Below are positions 36,593-48,089 of a DNA stretch of 64,000 bases, piece after piece. The notes under the pieces are model-generated. The model saw only the letters and a list, made by a program, of their open reading frames with translations. It did not search any database and was not told where the DNA came from. Each line of letters opens with the position of its first letter. Positions within the stretch are counted from its first letter, which is position 1. The position numbers and the translations under genes were made by a program. This DNA is from Corella eumyota (Eukaryota; Chordata; Ascidiacea; Phlebobranchia; Corellidae): assembly GCA_963082875.1 (NCBI GenBank), contig OY720097.1, forward strand, positions 3,782,001-3,846,000, in the 5' to 3' direction.

Positions 36593-36740
36593 AAGCGTCA
36601 CTTATCAAGTTCAAAAACTTGACACAAAAAGCACAACCACAAAACCCTTAAAGCCATATTTATGATAATCCTAACGTAGAGTTTGATGCATGCCATTACA
36701 TGCTTGAAGGATGTAGGTTGGGATCCACTGGTTATACCAG
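36593..36740 (+). pseudogene. Decayed TNF C-terminal exon just downstream of astacin A
   Basis: 'taagcgtcacttatcaagtt' through 'ccctaacgtagagtttgatgc'-like sequence to 'cttgaagga' matches the last exon of the TNF gene at 49624-49909 nearly base for base, but carries stops and a deletion. It starts 75 bases after the astacin stop. It is the expected leftover if astacin exons replaced or were inserted before TNF-domain exons. Confidence 0.8.
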
Positions 36741-38275
36741 CAGATTTATTTTACAAGTTGTCAAAGCCGTTAGGTGAAAATCAATTTACTAAAAAAAACA
36801 ATTTAATCATATTGATTACAATCTCTAAAATAACATGTGCCTGTTGATCTATATATATATGTATCTGGTATGCATCTGCCTTATCTTGAAAAACAGAATA
36901 TGTATTTGGTTTGTTTATATTGAATACTTTGTTCTTAACAAAATTTTACTTATAAAAGGTTTTCTATAAACGCATTGAGGTATTGTTTTTAAATCAGTTT
37001 ATTATTTTAAATAATGTGCTTACTTAAGCTTGAAACATCAATTTGCATATATTTCTTATATATATATTACTACTGTAGGAAAAGCACTTAGCATCGCAAT
37101 CAATTACGCTGCAAAGGCTTTCCTAGCCTCAAAACAGCTGTGATGCTGGTTCACAAAGAACGGCAAGAAATGGCCAAAATCACCTGCATTGACAGCCGTT
37201 ATGTAATTTCCGCCGCAAAACTGGGGATATTAAAAGCAAAAATATTTACAAACTTTATCAACACTATCAACCAGGACCAACCCATTATAAGGTACAAAAA
37301 AAAAATATGAAAGAACCCCTTCTCAAGCAAAATAATAACTTTCGTTCTGTGAACCCAAATAACTGTGCAAACTCGCTACCATTCTATGCGGTTAAAAGCC
37401 GTACAAATTTATTAACAATAAGAGAATTGCAAAGAAACAATATTTATATGTATTAGTTACTCAAAGAGATATGAAAACTAAGAAATACCTTTTTATTCAA
37501 GGACAGATCTAATACCTCATAAGGTAATTAGAATTACCAAATTTATTGCGTCATTATATTGAAATGGTTAAACATTGTATAGACGCTATATGTACATATC
37601 ATCGCCACAATTTTGAATTTAGGTTATATCTCGATAACATTTCCTGTTGTTGTTCAGTTTTTACTATATAGTAAAAACCTAAAAAAAAACATTATCAATA
37701 GTGACATAGTTTTTCTATGTATGCGTCAGATTTTTGCTGAATATATTTTTTCTTGAATCTTGTGATAATTAATTAATTTGATATAGAATTACCATCCATT
37801 TTTAATTGACAGTGAAACGTACAGCCATGTAATGTAGTTTTGTATTATTTAACCCAGTATATTACTTATTTTCGCATCGCAGAATAATTTAGTTTGTGTC
37901 TATTATGTTCCATTTGATTAAGGTGTCGCTTTACGTGGAAGGAGAAGTTGTAGGTGTGTTGTATTTTTTTGATAATTGTGATTGTGGAGAAAGAAGTTAG
38001 TGTATTTTATATGATAATGATGTCAGTTTAGAAATGATTTAACGTAATGTAATATTGTAATTTTTTGTATATATATTGTTATCAATAAAGTATGTTAGCC
38101 AGAATTCTATTTGATAAGGTTTTACCTAGGAATTTAGTTTAAGTATTTTAATACATTGCTGGACTTTTTTGTCACTCTCCTGACCCAATTCCCTACACTA
38201 CAAGCAAGCGCTTAGTGATTTTTTGCGACGGATCAAAAAATTGTATTAACAAAAAGTGGGATTTAAAAAAAAAAC
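36741..38275. other. Intergenic sequence without recognised genes
   Basis: It is AT-rich, with 'aataaagtatg' near 38088. A stretch at 37080-37330 has higher GC and lacks A-runs, so it may be decayed coding sequence, but no frame stays open and I recognise no family. Confidence 0.4.
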
Positions 38276-38277
38276 AT

Positions 38278-38552
38278 GATAAAAAGTTAATTCTCAAGAT
38301 TATTTAGCTTTCGTTGCTGATGGTGGTTGCTGGTACTTATAACTAAAATACAGATTTTTTTAAGAATTTAAACAAACTTTTTGAAATTATTCTTTACTTA
38401 ACAAGCTTGATGATATAGCTAAATTTAGAAAGACAATACATTATGTTAATAAAAAAATATATATTTTAAATAGACAACTTGTGGTTGATATCTACATTTT
38501 TTGGTATTTTAAAGGTCTTATATGGGTAGACGGGGAGGTAGACAAGTATTTT
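38278..38552 (+). pseudogene. Astacin exon 6/7 fragments
   Basis: 38280-38333 matches the 3' end of astacin exon 6 ([15 protein letters not shown]), and 38517-38549 matches the first 33 bases of exon 7 ([10 protein letters not shown]). The exon 7 copy then breaks into unrelated sequence that leads to the exon 2 region of the next astacin. They mark a recombination junction. Confidence 0.8.
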
Positions 38553-38753
38553 GCTTAATGCGTATACAGTACTAAAATGCAATTAAGATTTATCGTAAAA
38601 AACAGACTTGTGATTAAATTAATTTAACATATTTTTGATTACAGATATTTGCTAATATACACATACCAATAATCCGTTTTTACAATGTTCTTTTTTTAAA
38701 ACCAACCTTAATAAACAATAAAACATTTTAATGCTTATACTTTTAACTTTTAG

Positions 38754-40643
38754 CTGCAAGAACTTTAAATTCTTGGATCAAAACAAAAAAAGAGCTTATC
38801 GCAATGACGGCTTAAAAAAGGTACATTTGTTTAGCCTTAAAATTTTAATAAATAGCTTAAAAATATATCTTGTATATTAACAAAGTGTTTAAATATTAAC
38901 CAGACAGTACAAGGTGTTTTAATAGGAAAGCCTAACAATAAATTGATTTCATTAAGTAAGTAAATTCAACTTTATATAATTTTTCTCCCTCAATGTAACG
39001 ATTCCAATGATTAGGCATATGAAAAGCTTAGGCCTACTATGATTAAGCCTTTAATTAGGCATATTAGCTTTATAAACATCACAATCAAATAGTTTTACAA
39101 CAAACTTTTTAGGTAAATATAAAACAAAAGGTGACCATAATAAACGAACGAGAACTTTGACGTTAAAAAAAACTCGTTACATATTTTTTTTCTTTTTTTA
39201 GGTCAAATTCTGGGCGTTAACTTTAAATGCAAGTTTAACACCTCAGATTGTGAGCAAAATTGTAAATTAACTGGGTATGAATCGAACGAAATAGGATGCC
39301 CAATCAATTGTAATTGTAAGAGCAACGGTTTTCTTGAGGGAGACATTAAATTTGAGAAGCAAGATTTAGACATGATTAAACTAGTAAATAATATTAGTAA
39401 TTAGAATATTTTTTTTTTAATTACACCAGACATTTAAAAAAATTTAATTTACAGAGTATTTCAAATAAATAAACACCTGATATGGAAATAAACACCTGAT
39501 ATGAACTGTTGTAACAAAAACGCTTATTTATTTTTTTTCAGAATTATGGTTTTCTTCCCCCTGATGTGGAGTTCGCATCTGTCGGACTACTGAGATGGAA
39601 TCAGATCAAGGAAGGTGGAAGAATTAAAGTCTCCTACGTCATAGACTCCACTATGAGTATGTCACGTAACCTCTATTTTTTACCTGTTAAATTTAAAATT
39701 GTTGAAATGTGTACTTACTTTTTAAATACGTTAATTTGATCAGTGCATATCCGATAAGTTTAAACCTTTTTTACATTAGGTGGCAAAGCACAAAGTGCAA
39801 TAAAGTCGGCAATGAATGAATTTTCGAACTTCACTTGTCTTGACTTTGTTGAAAACCAAAAAGTTAATTCTCAGGATTACCTAGCTTTTGTTGCTGATGG
39901 TGGTTGCTGGTATATAAATAACTAAAATTCAGATTTTTTGAGGAATTTAAACAAACTTTTTCAAATGGTTCTTTAATTAACAAGCTTAATAATTTAGCTA
40001 ATTTCAGAAATAACAATACACCATGTTTAATAAAAATATACCTTTTTTTAATAGACAACTTGTGGTTGATATCTAATTTTTTGGTATTTTGAAGGTCATA
40101 TATAGGTAGGCGTGGAGGTAGACAAGATATTTCGATTGGATATCGATGTGAGAAGAAAGGAACTGTACAACATGAACTTATGCATGCCCTCGGGTTTTGG
40201 CATGAACAATCAAGACCAGATAGAGATGAACACGTGACTGTACAATACAACAACATTATTGAAGGTTTACAACAATTATTTAATTACCAACTAATCTTAC
40301 CATCATTCGTTAATGTCATATTTTAATTTAAATAATACAGTGCATAACAAATGTAACAAAGATATAGTTGTGTTATATATATACATGTTATATTAAAAAT
40401 TGTAAAGTTTTGTTTATACTTGTAGGATTCAATCACAACTTTAATAAACGGACAGCTATCTATTCATTTGAATCCCCGTATGACCTTACTTCTATTATGC
40501 ACTACGGGGGTTATGCATTCTCAAGAAATCAGCAACCAACCATCATTGAAAAATCTACTAAGAAACCGATTATTTCTCAACGAGACGGTTTTTCTACAGA
40601 AGATGTGTTCCAGATTAATGCGATGTATAGGTGTGGTTTATAG
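38754..40643 (+). CDS. Astacin B: astacin metalloprotease lacking exon 1
   Basis: Exons 2-8 are present in phase: 38754-38820, 38904-38955, 39202-39383, 39542-39656, 39780-39909, 40095-40264 and 40426-40643. They encode the exon 2/3 stalk, the Cys module with FLEGDIKF, the catalytic domain with [19 protein letters not shown] and a standard Met-turn SIMHYGG, ending NAMYRCGL. Exon 5 is one codon shorter than in A and has Ser for Pro in KVSYVID. No copy of the membrane-anchor exon 1 lies upstream; astacin fragments are there instead. Either it is silent, or it is transcribed with a distant first exon. All catalytic residues are intact, so loss of function must be recent if real. The downstream 0.8 kb matches that after astacin D. 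Confidence 0.8.
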
Positions 40644-41470
40644 CCAAATACATATTATATTATAGAGAAGCACAACATTTAACGAATTTGTAAAAAGAAG
40701 AACAATTTTTTTAATAATGATAAAATAATTGTTCTGTTATAGTTTTTAATTTATTATCAGCTTAACGCGAAACTTGCATTCCTGTCACTACACATATATG
40801 TTTAAGGTATATTTAATAAAATACTTTAATTATATTTAATACAATATCTAAAACTACATGCCCGTTAGACTAAAACAAAAGTTGACTTCGAAAATCAAAT
40901 TAAAAAATATTAAATATTTATTTAGTTCGCCCAATTCCCAAAAATTATTATATGCAAAGTGCATATCAACTCAATTACCACTACAACGACATACTCTATT
41001 GCCGTTTTAACCGCCATGATCAAAAGTTAGGAAAAATAAAGTTATATTGTTTGTAATAGAGGTAAGGGGCAGTTGCATAGATAATAGTAACAAAAAAGGT
41101 ATTGAGGAATATTAGTAATAAGGGTAATACAAATTAAATAGGTAAAAATTAAGTTTTTTATTCTTGATGGAAATTTTTACTTTCTGCAAAACAATTTTAA
41201 AAAATATATAAAAGTGAAAAAATTACGGAAACTTTATACAAATATTAAAAAAAAAAAAATGCCCCCTCCCCCCCCAAAAAAAAATTCCCCAAACATCTTT
41301 TAAAATATCTTGTTACTTGTTTTAAAATTAATTTAATCTTTTTAATACTAACTAAACGCCTAAAAAGAAAGTAAGCTAGTTTTCGACCAGATCTCGTGCG
41401 TGCAAGCGTAAAAAAATTTCGTGACCGCGCGTGCACGCGTCTTAAAATTCACAGTCTACGCGTGCAAGCG
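40644..41470 (+). repeat. Segment duplicated downstream of astacins B and D
   Basis: 40644-41100 and 41180-41470 match 63270-63730 and 63735-64000 almost perfectly, including an unusual A-run/C-run/A-run block at 41248-41290. The copy at 63 kb lacks about 80 bases (41102-41180). This is a recent duplication that also carries the astacin exons before it. Confidence 0.85.
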
Positions 41471-41639
41471 TGATTTATTTTTGCGTGTTTTTACCTAATT
41501 TTGGCTTAAATATGCTACCATCGGGCGTCAGTATTGCGTGTTTGCAATTTTTAAAAAACCAAGCGTGCAAAACGTTAATTTCAGACGTGCATTTTTTCCA
41601 CCGAAAAAAATTTCGTGCGTGCACGCTGCCCCACTTTCC

Positions 41640-42030
41640 AGACTGGTCTGTCATCTGTCCGTTACCGTTACTGGCGACGTCGATCTGTTAGAACTGCCTG
41701 TTATTAAATTAACAACAGCAAAACAACCCATGCAAACATACAAGTCTAAAAATTTTCCATATTCTGCAAAAACATCATATAACTTATTACCTTTTCAGTT
41801 TTTACACAAAAATCGACTTCCTTGCGAACTTAATCGAAACACAAAAATCGACTTCCTTGCGAACTTAATCGAAACACAAAAATCGACTTCCTTGCGAACT
41901 TAATCGAAACACAAAAATCGACTTCCTTGCGAACTTAATCGAAAAAATTGGTAAAGCATGATAATTAAAAATGTAACCGTTTTGTGCCGCTATTTAGACT
42001 TAAAATAAAATAGCGTCAAAATAATCAGCA
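41640..42030 (+). repeat. Dispersed repeat, uninterrupted relative of the Mutator insertion site
   Basis: It matches 24560-24738 joined to 30085-30180, with nothing inserted at the corresponding point near 41945. It contains an internal minisatellite (41808-41945). Confidence 0.75.
41808..41945 (+). repeat. 34-bp minisatellite, four copies
   Basis: Four nearly perfect copies of a 34-base unit begin 'acacaaaaatcgacttcctt'. The related site at 24715-24740 has a single copy, so the expansion is specific to this location. 42040-42700 beyond it holds nothing I recognise. Confidence 0.9.
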
Positions 42031-42709
42031 GAAAGTATAAACAAAGTTTGTGTTAAGTAATATTAAATTATGTTAATGGGTAAATGTAACCTTGACTATT
42101 GTGTTGATAAAAACTTTTGCATTAACAAAGTAGAAAATGAATGGTTAAAACTAAACAGCGTCTGTTAAAACTGCAATAAAAAAACTGATTAAAAAACTAT
42201 TCAGTAACAGGCAAAATTAAATTGATTTTAAAAATTTAAGAAATCGACTTCTTCATTAACAAAATTATAATTATGAATATATATTTAAGGTAGTGATGTA
42301 GGCGGTGTTTAAAAAATCACACATCTTAGCACATTTTATTTGTTACCATAAAAAGAACAGAAACAAGCTGACTTAAAAAAATCTTTGATTTAAATATCTA
42401 CATAAATCTACTTTTTCTAAGTCACTTAACTTTAAACTTATACCAAATTTTACTAAAACAGGCTTTCACAAATAAGAAAGAAGTTTTATAACATTAAAAA
42501 TATTTCAATACATTAAATAACTTAAATTAAGTAAAATTATTTAAACTAAAAAATACAATTATATAAATTTGAGTGTTTTTGTATTAAGCGAATTTAATTT
42601 TTAAGTATTTTTGTAACATATTTCATGAGGATGCCTGGTGGCGAGGCACAGGTAAAATTAAGAATTTTTGCATGGTTTATTTGTTATTAGGTTTATTTTA
42701 AGATTATAA

Positions 42710-43003
42710 TACATATAAAGAAAAATTTTGCCTTTATAAAATCAATTTTAGGATTATGGAGACACAGAAGTTAACAATTTGGCCAGTTCCTTAACCTTTA
42801 GCTGATATTTTTAAAGATCTAATCGATTGTGTAACAAATTACTCCAACGCCCTACTCAAAGACGATACGACATTGCTTACTTTGCAAAACTCCTCTGAGT
42901 TTGCAATATCCTTCCAGTCGTAGAAAACCTTTAACCCATGGTAAAAGGATATATCTTAGTTTAATGAAAATTAGGCCAGAAACTGGCCAAATTTGTAAAC
43001 TTT
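42710..43003. repeat. Duplicated 3' flank of TNF gene 2
   Basis: This stretch matches 59050-59346, which follows the partial copy at 59347-60317 in the same way. It holds no convincing gene; a short conserved open stretch around 42810-42920 lacks any recognised motif. Confidence 0.6.
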
Positions 43004-44553
43004 CTACGACACCATAATCACCCCAAAAAAAGAATCGTGATCTTTTTTTGCAACTAAATGTGAATGGGGACCTGTTTGAGCAGAAACAAATATTTCTTCC
43101 CCTTCATCGAAATTAAAAACTGCCCCGTGGTGCGATACTTTTGTACAACTGGGTGCCCTACTATGTTTCTCACCCCCTAGGAAATAATTATTTTCCAGAA
43201 GAACGAATCTATGGCGATTATGTTTATTTTTATAGTAGGTCACGTGTCTGTGTAATGCTGCGGTTCCTGAAAATTAAAATCACAATATTTTTTGGTTGTT
43301 TAAATGATAAATATTTTATAAAAAATGCTTCTTACTAGTTGCATTGTATTTAAATTTAAGTTGACTGTAAACATAGTATCTTCCCGGTTTTTCAATTTTC
43401 AGTGACTTATGATCATGTAAGGAAACGCCAGAACAAATCATAGAGTTTTTGGCGTCATCCCAGTAAGTTATTTCTTGCTCGTCTATAAAAAAATTTAGAA
43501 AAAGGGTAAATAAAGTATAAACATTATGTTTTTAATTAATTAAATTTTTTTAAATAGAATACTTACGATGGTAATGTTTAGGTTCATTTTGAATGGCATC
43601 TTTATGTGCCGTTACTTGAGCTCTTGGTCTCTTGATCTCGGTTAAGTACTTGTAGTTTTGAAATTCTCTGTTATGATGCTTAAACACTAATAGAAAAAAT
43701 TGAAATAAAAAATTAATTAAAAAAAAATTAATCTTTTATTTGGGTTTTCCAAGCAGAACCAAAGCCAGAACCAAAACCTTTGTTGCTACTTAACAAAAAA
43801 AATAAAAGAACCGAAAAGGGAACTAAAATTTAAGGAACCCAATTTAATAATGGTTGATTTGTTTCTATAGTTACACCATTAAAAAAAGAAATTGGATACC
43901 TTTCAAAAATTCTAGGGGTGCAGGTGGATTCGAACACTTAAGTTTTTCATTTTCAATGGCGAGTTTTACCTTCTGCAAAAAAAATTTAAAAAGTATGTCA
44001 AGTAATTATCCAAATTAAAAAAAAATTACAAAAACTTTACACAAATATTTAATCTAGAGCTTTAAGTATTTAAATATAATAAATATTAAGGTATAATATA
44101 AAAAGAAAATACCTGATTTGCAATTGCTTCAACTCCTGGTTTAAGTTTCTGCAATTCAGCATTGTTTATAAGATTTTCCAACTGCATTCTCGTTTGTTCT
44201 AATGTAAATAAAACGGCGTTAATATTTAATTTATTTTTTAATTTTATTATTTTATCGTGATACCATTAGATGTCGCAAGAGAGTAAACATATACAAATTT
44301 AAAAATTACACAAAAGGCAAAAGAGGGGGTTACCAGAAAATTCAAAAAACAACATAACAGCACCAATATCGTATTTAGTAGCGTATTGTTTGTTAAAAAA
44401 TATGTATACGCTAATTTTTAACTTAAAAGTAAAAAACGAACCTACAACTTCTTCCATTTCTGTAACACAACTATTAAGAATGAGTATTGTTGTAATGACT
44501 AATGCTATGTTAACAACGAATGCCACAATGTAAATAAACTTTGTTGTTTGCAT
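43004..44553 (-). CDS. TNF ligand 2, type II membrane cytokine
   Basis: There are six exons in phase: 44553-44442, 44198-44113, 43969-43900, 43686-43567, 43482-43336 and 43266-43004, giving 265 residues. Exon 1 holds a short cytosolic tail and a membrane segment (about residues 6-26, IYIVAFVVNIALVITTILIL). Exons 2-4 are stalk. The TNF homology domain is in exons 5-6: ITYWDD, then GRYYVYSQLKF (the strand typical of TNF ligands), and a final DSFFGVIMVS matching the family's C-terminal FFG motif. TNF ligands form trimers that signal through TNF receptors and are often shed by metalloproteases. The gene is head to head with TNF ligand 1. Partial copies lie at 50976-52497, 53327-54195, 58696-58958 and 59347-60317. 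Confidence 0.88.
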
Positions 44554-44831
44554 AGTAATATTTAGCCACAAATTTTATATTTAATGCTATTTTTTATCTA
44601 AACTTTAATTTTCAACAATTTTAAAATTATATATTTAAGTCATTTTTCATTTTTACCGTAACTGTAGTCTAAGATCGCACTACAACTAAAAGCACAAACT
44701 ACACACGCGTCTGTTTTAAAGCGTACGTGAAAAAAAGGTTATTATTCGTCTTTGCTATACAAACGGTTGGCTGAGTGTAGTGTTTGTTAGTTTGTCGCAT
44801 CACATCGTATAGGTAAAAGCTACGAATAGTT
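44554..44831. promoter_or_regulatory. 278-bp bidirectional promoter between TNF ligands 2 and 1
   Basis: The two start codons are 278 bases apart and divergent, so both promoters and 5' UTRs lie here. It is less AT-rich than the surroundings in its middle (about 44700-44815). No factor site can be named with confidence. Confidence 0.6.
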
Positions 44832-46867
44832 ATGTCAAAAGACAGTGGAAATTGTTTCAGTAAGAGTTGGGTATTTCTAGTTATTTTGCTGTTAATGCTA
44901 ATTGGTTTATCAATTGAGTACGGCGTATTTTACTATTTCTATCTACAGTACAGCGTTAAACAAAATCAATGGCACAACACTATGAAATGTACTCAATGCT
45001 GTGCAAATGCAAAGTTTGATTGCTCCAAAAAATGCGAAAACAGGTAACTTAACTTATTTTTAACTAAATAAATATAGTAAATGAAAGTGACGATGGATTT
45101 TCATCGATAATATAACTTTGACTCAGTCAAGTTATTATTGTTATTCTGTATTAAATTAATGGGCCTACTTTTACGTTGTAGTGAATGTAAGCTATTTTAT
45201 TTCAGTTTAATTAAATGTGGACACAAGAATGCTGCAAACGAACTTCCATACTGGAGTTACAACCAGACTTACAAAGTACGTTAGTTAAGCAACGAAACAT
45301 ATATTATTATTAACGTTTTACGTATATTTTGCAAAGATCTAAATATTCAGTGCATTTTTTTAATTAAATATGTTTGCAGGTAGTAAAAAAGACATTTGAC
45401 TATCGCAACGATAAAGCATGGACAAAGAAAAGTACGTACAAACAAAAGTTGTGTATACGTTTACCTGATAGAATTGTATAGTTAACAAATATAACTTTTT
45501 AGAGGTTGAAGAAATGTGCAAGAATTTCGATCAAAAGAAATTACTGCAAAATATAACTCACGTTATTCGGCCAGCAGCACATGTTCTTTCTTTGGGTAAA
45601 AAATGATTTTTTGTTGCTGTGTGAAAATGTAATCTTATCTAAACGAGAAGTTTAGGCTTTCCACTTTAGGATTCTCAAGACTTAAGGCCCGTTTACACCA
45701 AGCGCGCGAATTTCGCTTGCCAATTGTACGCAAAAATGGCTATTAAAAGGCGACTTAGTTCTAAAGTATGCAGTTATATACGTTTACAAACTTATATTAT
45801 TAAAAAATACATTGAATATATTAATTACGAGTATATTTTTTACTAAATTACCTAAATTAAGATATATTTTGACTGTAGGTGCACCCGACACCAATAAAAT
45901 ATTATAATTTTTTTAAATTTCTTGAAATAAATGCATGAAAGTTAATTTTAAACAAATATAAATAAAAAAATTCTATATAGGAAACTTAGTAGTCGCGACA
46001 AGTTCGCGTCTGGTGTAAACACTCGCCTACTCGCAAAGCGAGTTCCCAAATTTCGCGTTGCGCACTTCGCGTCCTGTGTAAGGGCTTTAATGTAAAATTA
46101 CGTAATTTTGCAACTTCCCCTCGATTTTAAATATAGTTTTATAGATAATTAACCAACAACTAGAAACTGAAAATAACGGTCGTAATGTTTTTTTTTATGT
46201 CAGTTTAAAAATATAATTTTTTTTACCAGTCAATAGTTTGTTTTAGTGGTGTAATTTATTCGAAGATAAAAAAGATCGTGTGATTTATTTTTAATTTTTT
46301 TAACTCTTCTGCAGATGGAAATTCACAGCGAAAATGGACCTGCAAATCCGAGGACGGAGAAGCATTCTCAAAGAGCATGGTTAATTGCGAAATTTCCACT
46401 GGATCAATATTAATAAAAATGTCGGGAAGATACTTAATTAATATCCACACTACCTTTATTAAAACAAATAAAAAACGACGTAAAAGGTACTTACAGCAAC
46501 TATATCTGTAACAAATGTTATATACACCAAAACTGTTCTTCCTAAATCAAAAATAACTAACAAAATAAATAAATTTAAATCTAAAAAATAATTACAATGG
46601 TACTAAAAAGTTTTGATTTAAAACAGAGACGCCGAGCAACACTTGTCTCATCACGTTAGAAAATCGAGCATGGGAGATGATCAAAAAGTTTTACTTCTGG
46701 AAAACACAAAACCTGTCCACCACCAAGATAAAATCAGTATATTTTCCAGTACAGTTCATGATATGAAGAAGGATGCCCACCTTTACATCGATTATACGAC
46801 ATCTGATTACTACAAATTATCCAATAAGGAAAGCGAAACATTTTTCGACGTTGTGTTTTTAAACTAG
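44832..46867 (+). CDS. TNF ligand 1, type II membrane cytokine
   Basis: There are six exons in phase: 44832-45043, 45206-45275, 45380-45431, 45503-45595, 46315-46486 and 46627-46867, giving 279 residues. A membrane segment (about residues 14-36, VFLVILLLMLIGLSIEYGVFYYF) is followed by CTQCCANAKFDCSKKC, the same Cys arrangement as in the astacin and TNF 3 stalks. The TNF domain starts at RPAAHVLSL, the usual first-strand motif, and continues GRYLINIHTTF. A basic KKRRKR stretch at the end of exon 5 falls in a loop of the fold. The C-terminal ETFFDVVFLN is the last strand. Intron 4 (45596-46314) carries a MITE. A decayed copy lies at 30441-32905 and an exon 1 fragment at 60724-60915. Confidence 0.87.
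45682..46090. mobile_element. MITE with TTAA target sites in intron 4 of TNF ligand 1
   Basis: The element is 45686-46086 between TTAA at 45682-45685 and 46087-46090. The ends are imperfectly inverted (ggcccgtttacacc... and ...ctgtgtaagggct), with a second inverted motif, 'tggtgtaaacactcgcc', at 46012. CG-rich tips with an AT-rich middle and no coding capacity fit a non-autonomous element; TTAA duplication points to piggyBac-like elements. Confidence 0.55.
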
Positions 46868-48089
46868 GTTTTGTTTGTAGTTCTTTGTAAATACCATTGA
46901 CTTCAAAAAAAGGTTGTATATAAAAAACAATTAAATTGCAACGGTGATAAGGCTTTAATGATAGTTGTGGCGTGTTGTTAAATTATTTTTAGTTTTCTGT
47001 TTTTAATTTTTATATATTACAATAATTTTTTCTTAAATTTTATATTTTTGTATATAGGATTGTAACTAAACGTGTGTTTAATTTTTCACCTGCCAAAAGT
47101 TAAAAGGATAAATTATATTTTAAAAAAAGTAGATTTTTGTATGCAAATTAACAACGAAAATAAAAAGTATAAAAATATTTATTTTTAAAAATAAAAAGGG
47201 AAACTGTAATCTTTTTTTTATTTAAATCAGAAATATACCCAAAAACGAGATAATGTTTCGCACAAAAATTTATTTTTGTACGTTAAAAAAACCCTTATAA
47301 TCCCCTTTTTAATCGGGTGACGTTTAAGTAAGTGGAAAAGAATCAAAAGACGGAGAAAAGTAACAGGTACAAACACGCTGAAAGCAACAAAAAGTTCTTT
47401 TATGGCAAGAATTAACGTTAGTTCCTTTTATGGCAAGAATTCCCCATACCCTTGAATACCCCATAACGTTTGTTACTAAATTATAGGCTGACTTTGTAAC
47501 CTGTATTTCGTGACGTTATTTTAAAAATAACTATGATTTAAATTTAAGGACAATGTGCATTTATTTGTTGTAATATCGAAAAAGGTTTTTTATTTTATTT
47601 TTTACGTTTTACGTTTTTAATATGTTTTGTAGTATAGTTCGTAGTAGAACAAAAAAATAAAAGCTGACTTAAAAAAAATTACTTAAATTTTAAATTTTAA
47701 AAAGCATGGGTCGTACCTATTAAAACATTTTTTTTTATTTGACTATCTTTAACTTAAGTCTGAAACGAATGGAAAAATACCGACTGCTCAAGCGAGAAAA
47801 TTCACCTACGGAAAATTTTTAAAGGGAAATCCCCTATAATTAACCATATAGTTCTCTCGCACATATTTTGAAACAAGAACTGTACTATGCTGTGATGTAC
47901 AGTTTTCTAATCTATAAAGTAGTTTATTTTGTTTTAAATAGAGTAGTTTTTATGTTATGTAGTAAAATTGGGAAATCGATATTCATACAAGAAGTTTAAC
48001 TTTGTTAAAACTTAAAACAGCATTTACGTTATAATATAATTTCATTTCGTCAAATAGAGTTAACTTAAGAACAAAATTATAAAAGTAAA
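46868..48089. other. Intergenic region between TNF ligands 1 and 3
   Basis: It is AT-rich, with blocks shared with 30900-31660 and with 53220-53340. It should hold the TNF 3 promoter. I recognise no gene. Confidence 0.4.

Noticed and set aside
37080-37330. Less AT-rich stretch that might be coding
   Set aside because: No frame stays open and no family is recognisable; left as unexplained intergenic sequence.
41808-41945. Regularly repeated 34-bp units, CRISPR-like at first look
   Set aside because: The units are head to tail with no spacers, inside a eukaryotic dispersed repeat; it is a minisatellite.
42800-42920. Conserved open stretch (LIDCVTNYSNALLKDD) shared with 59150-59270
   Set aside because: It is short and without splice context; the conservation is explained by the recent duplication of the TNF 2 3' flank.
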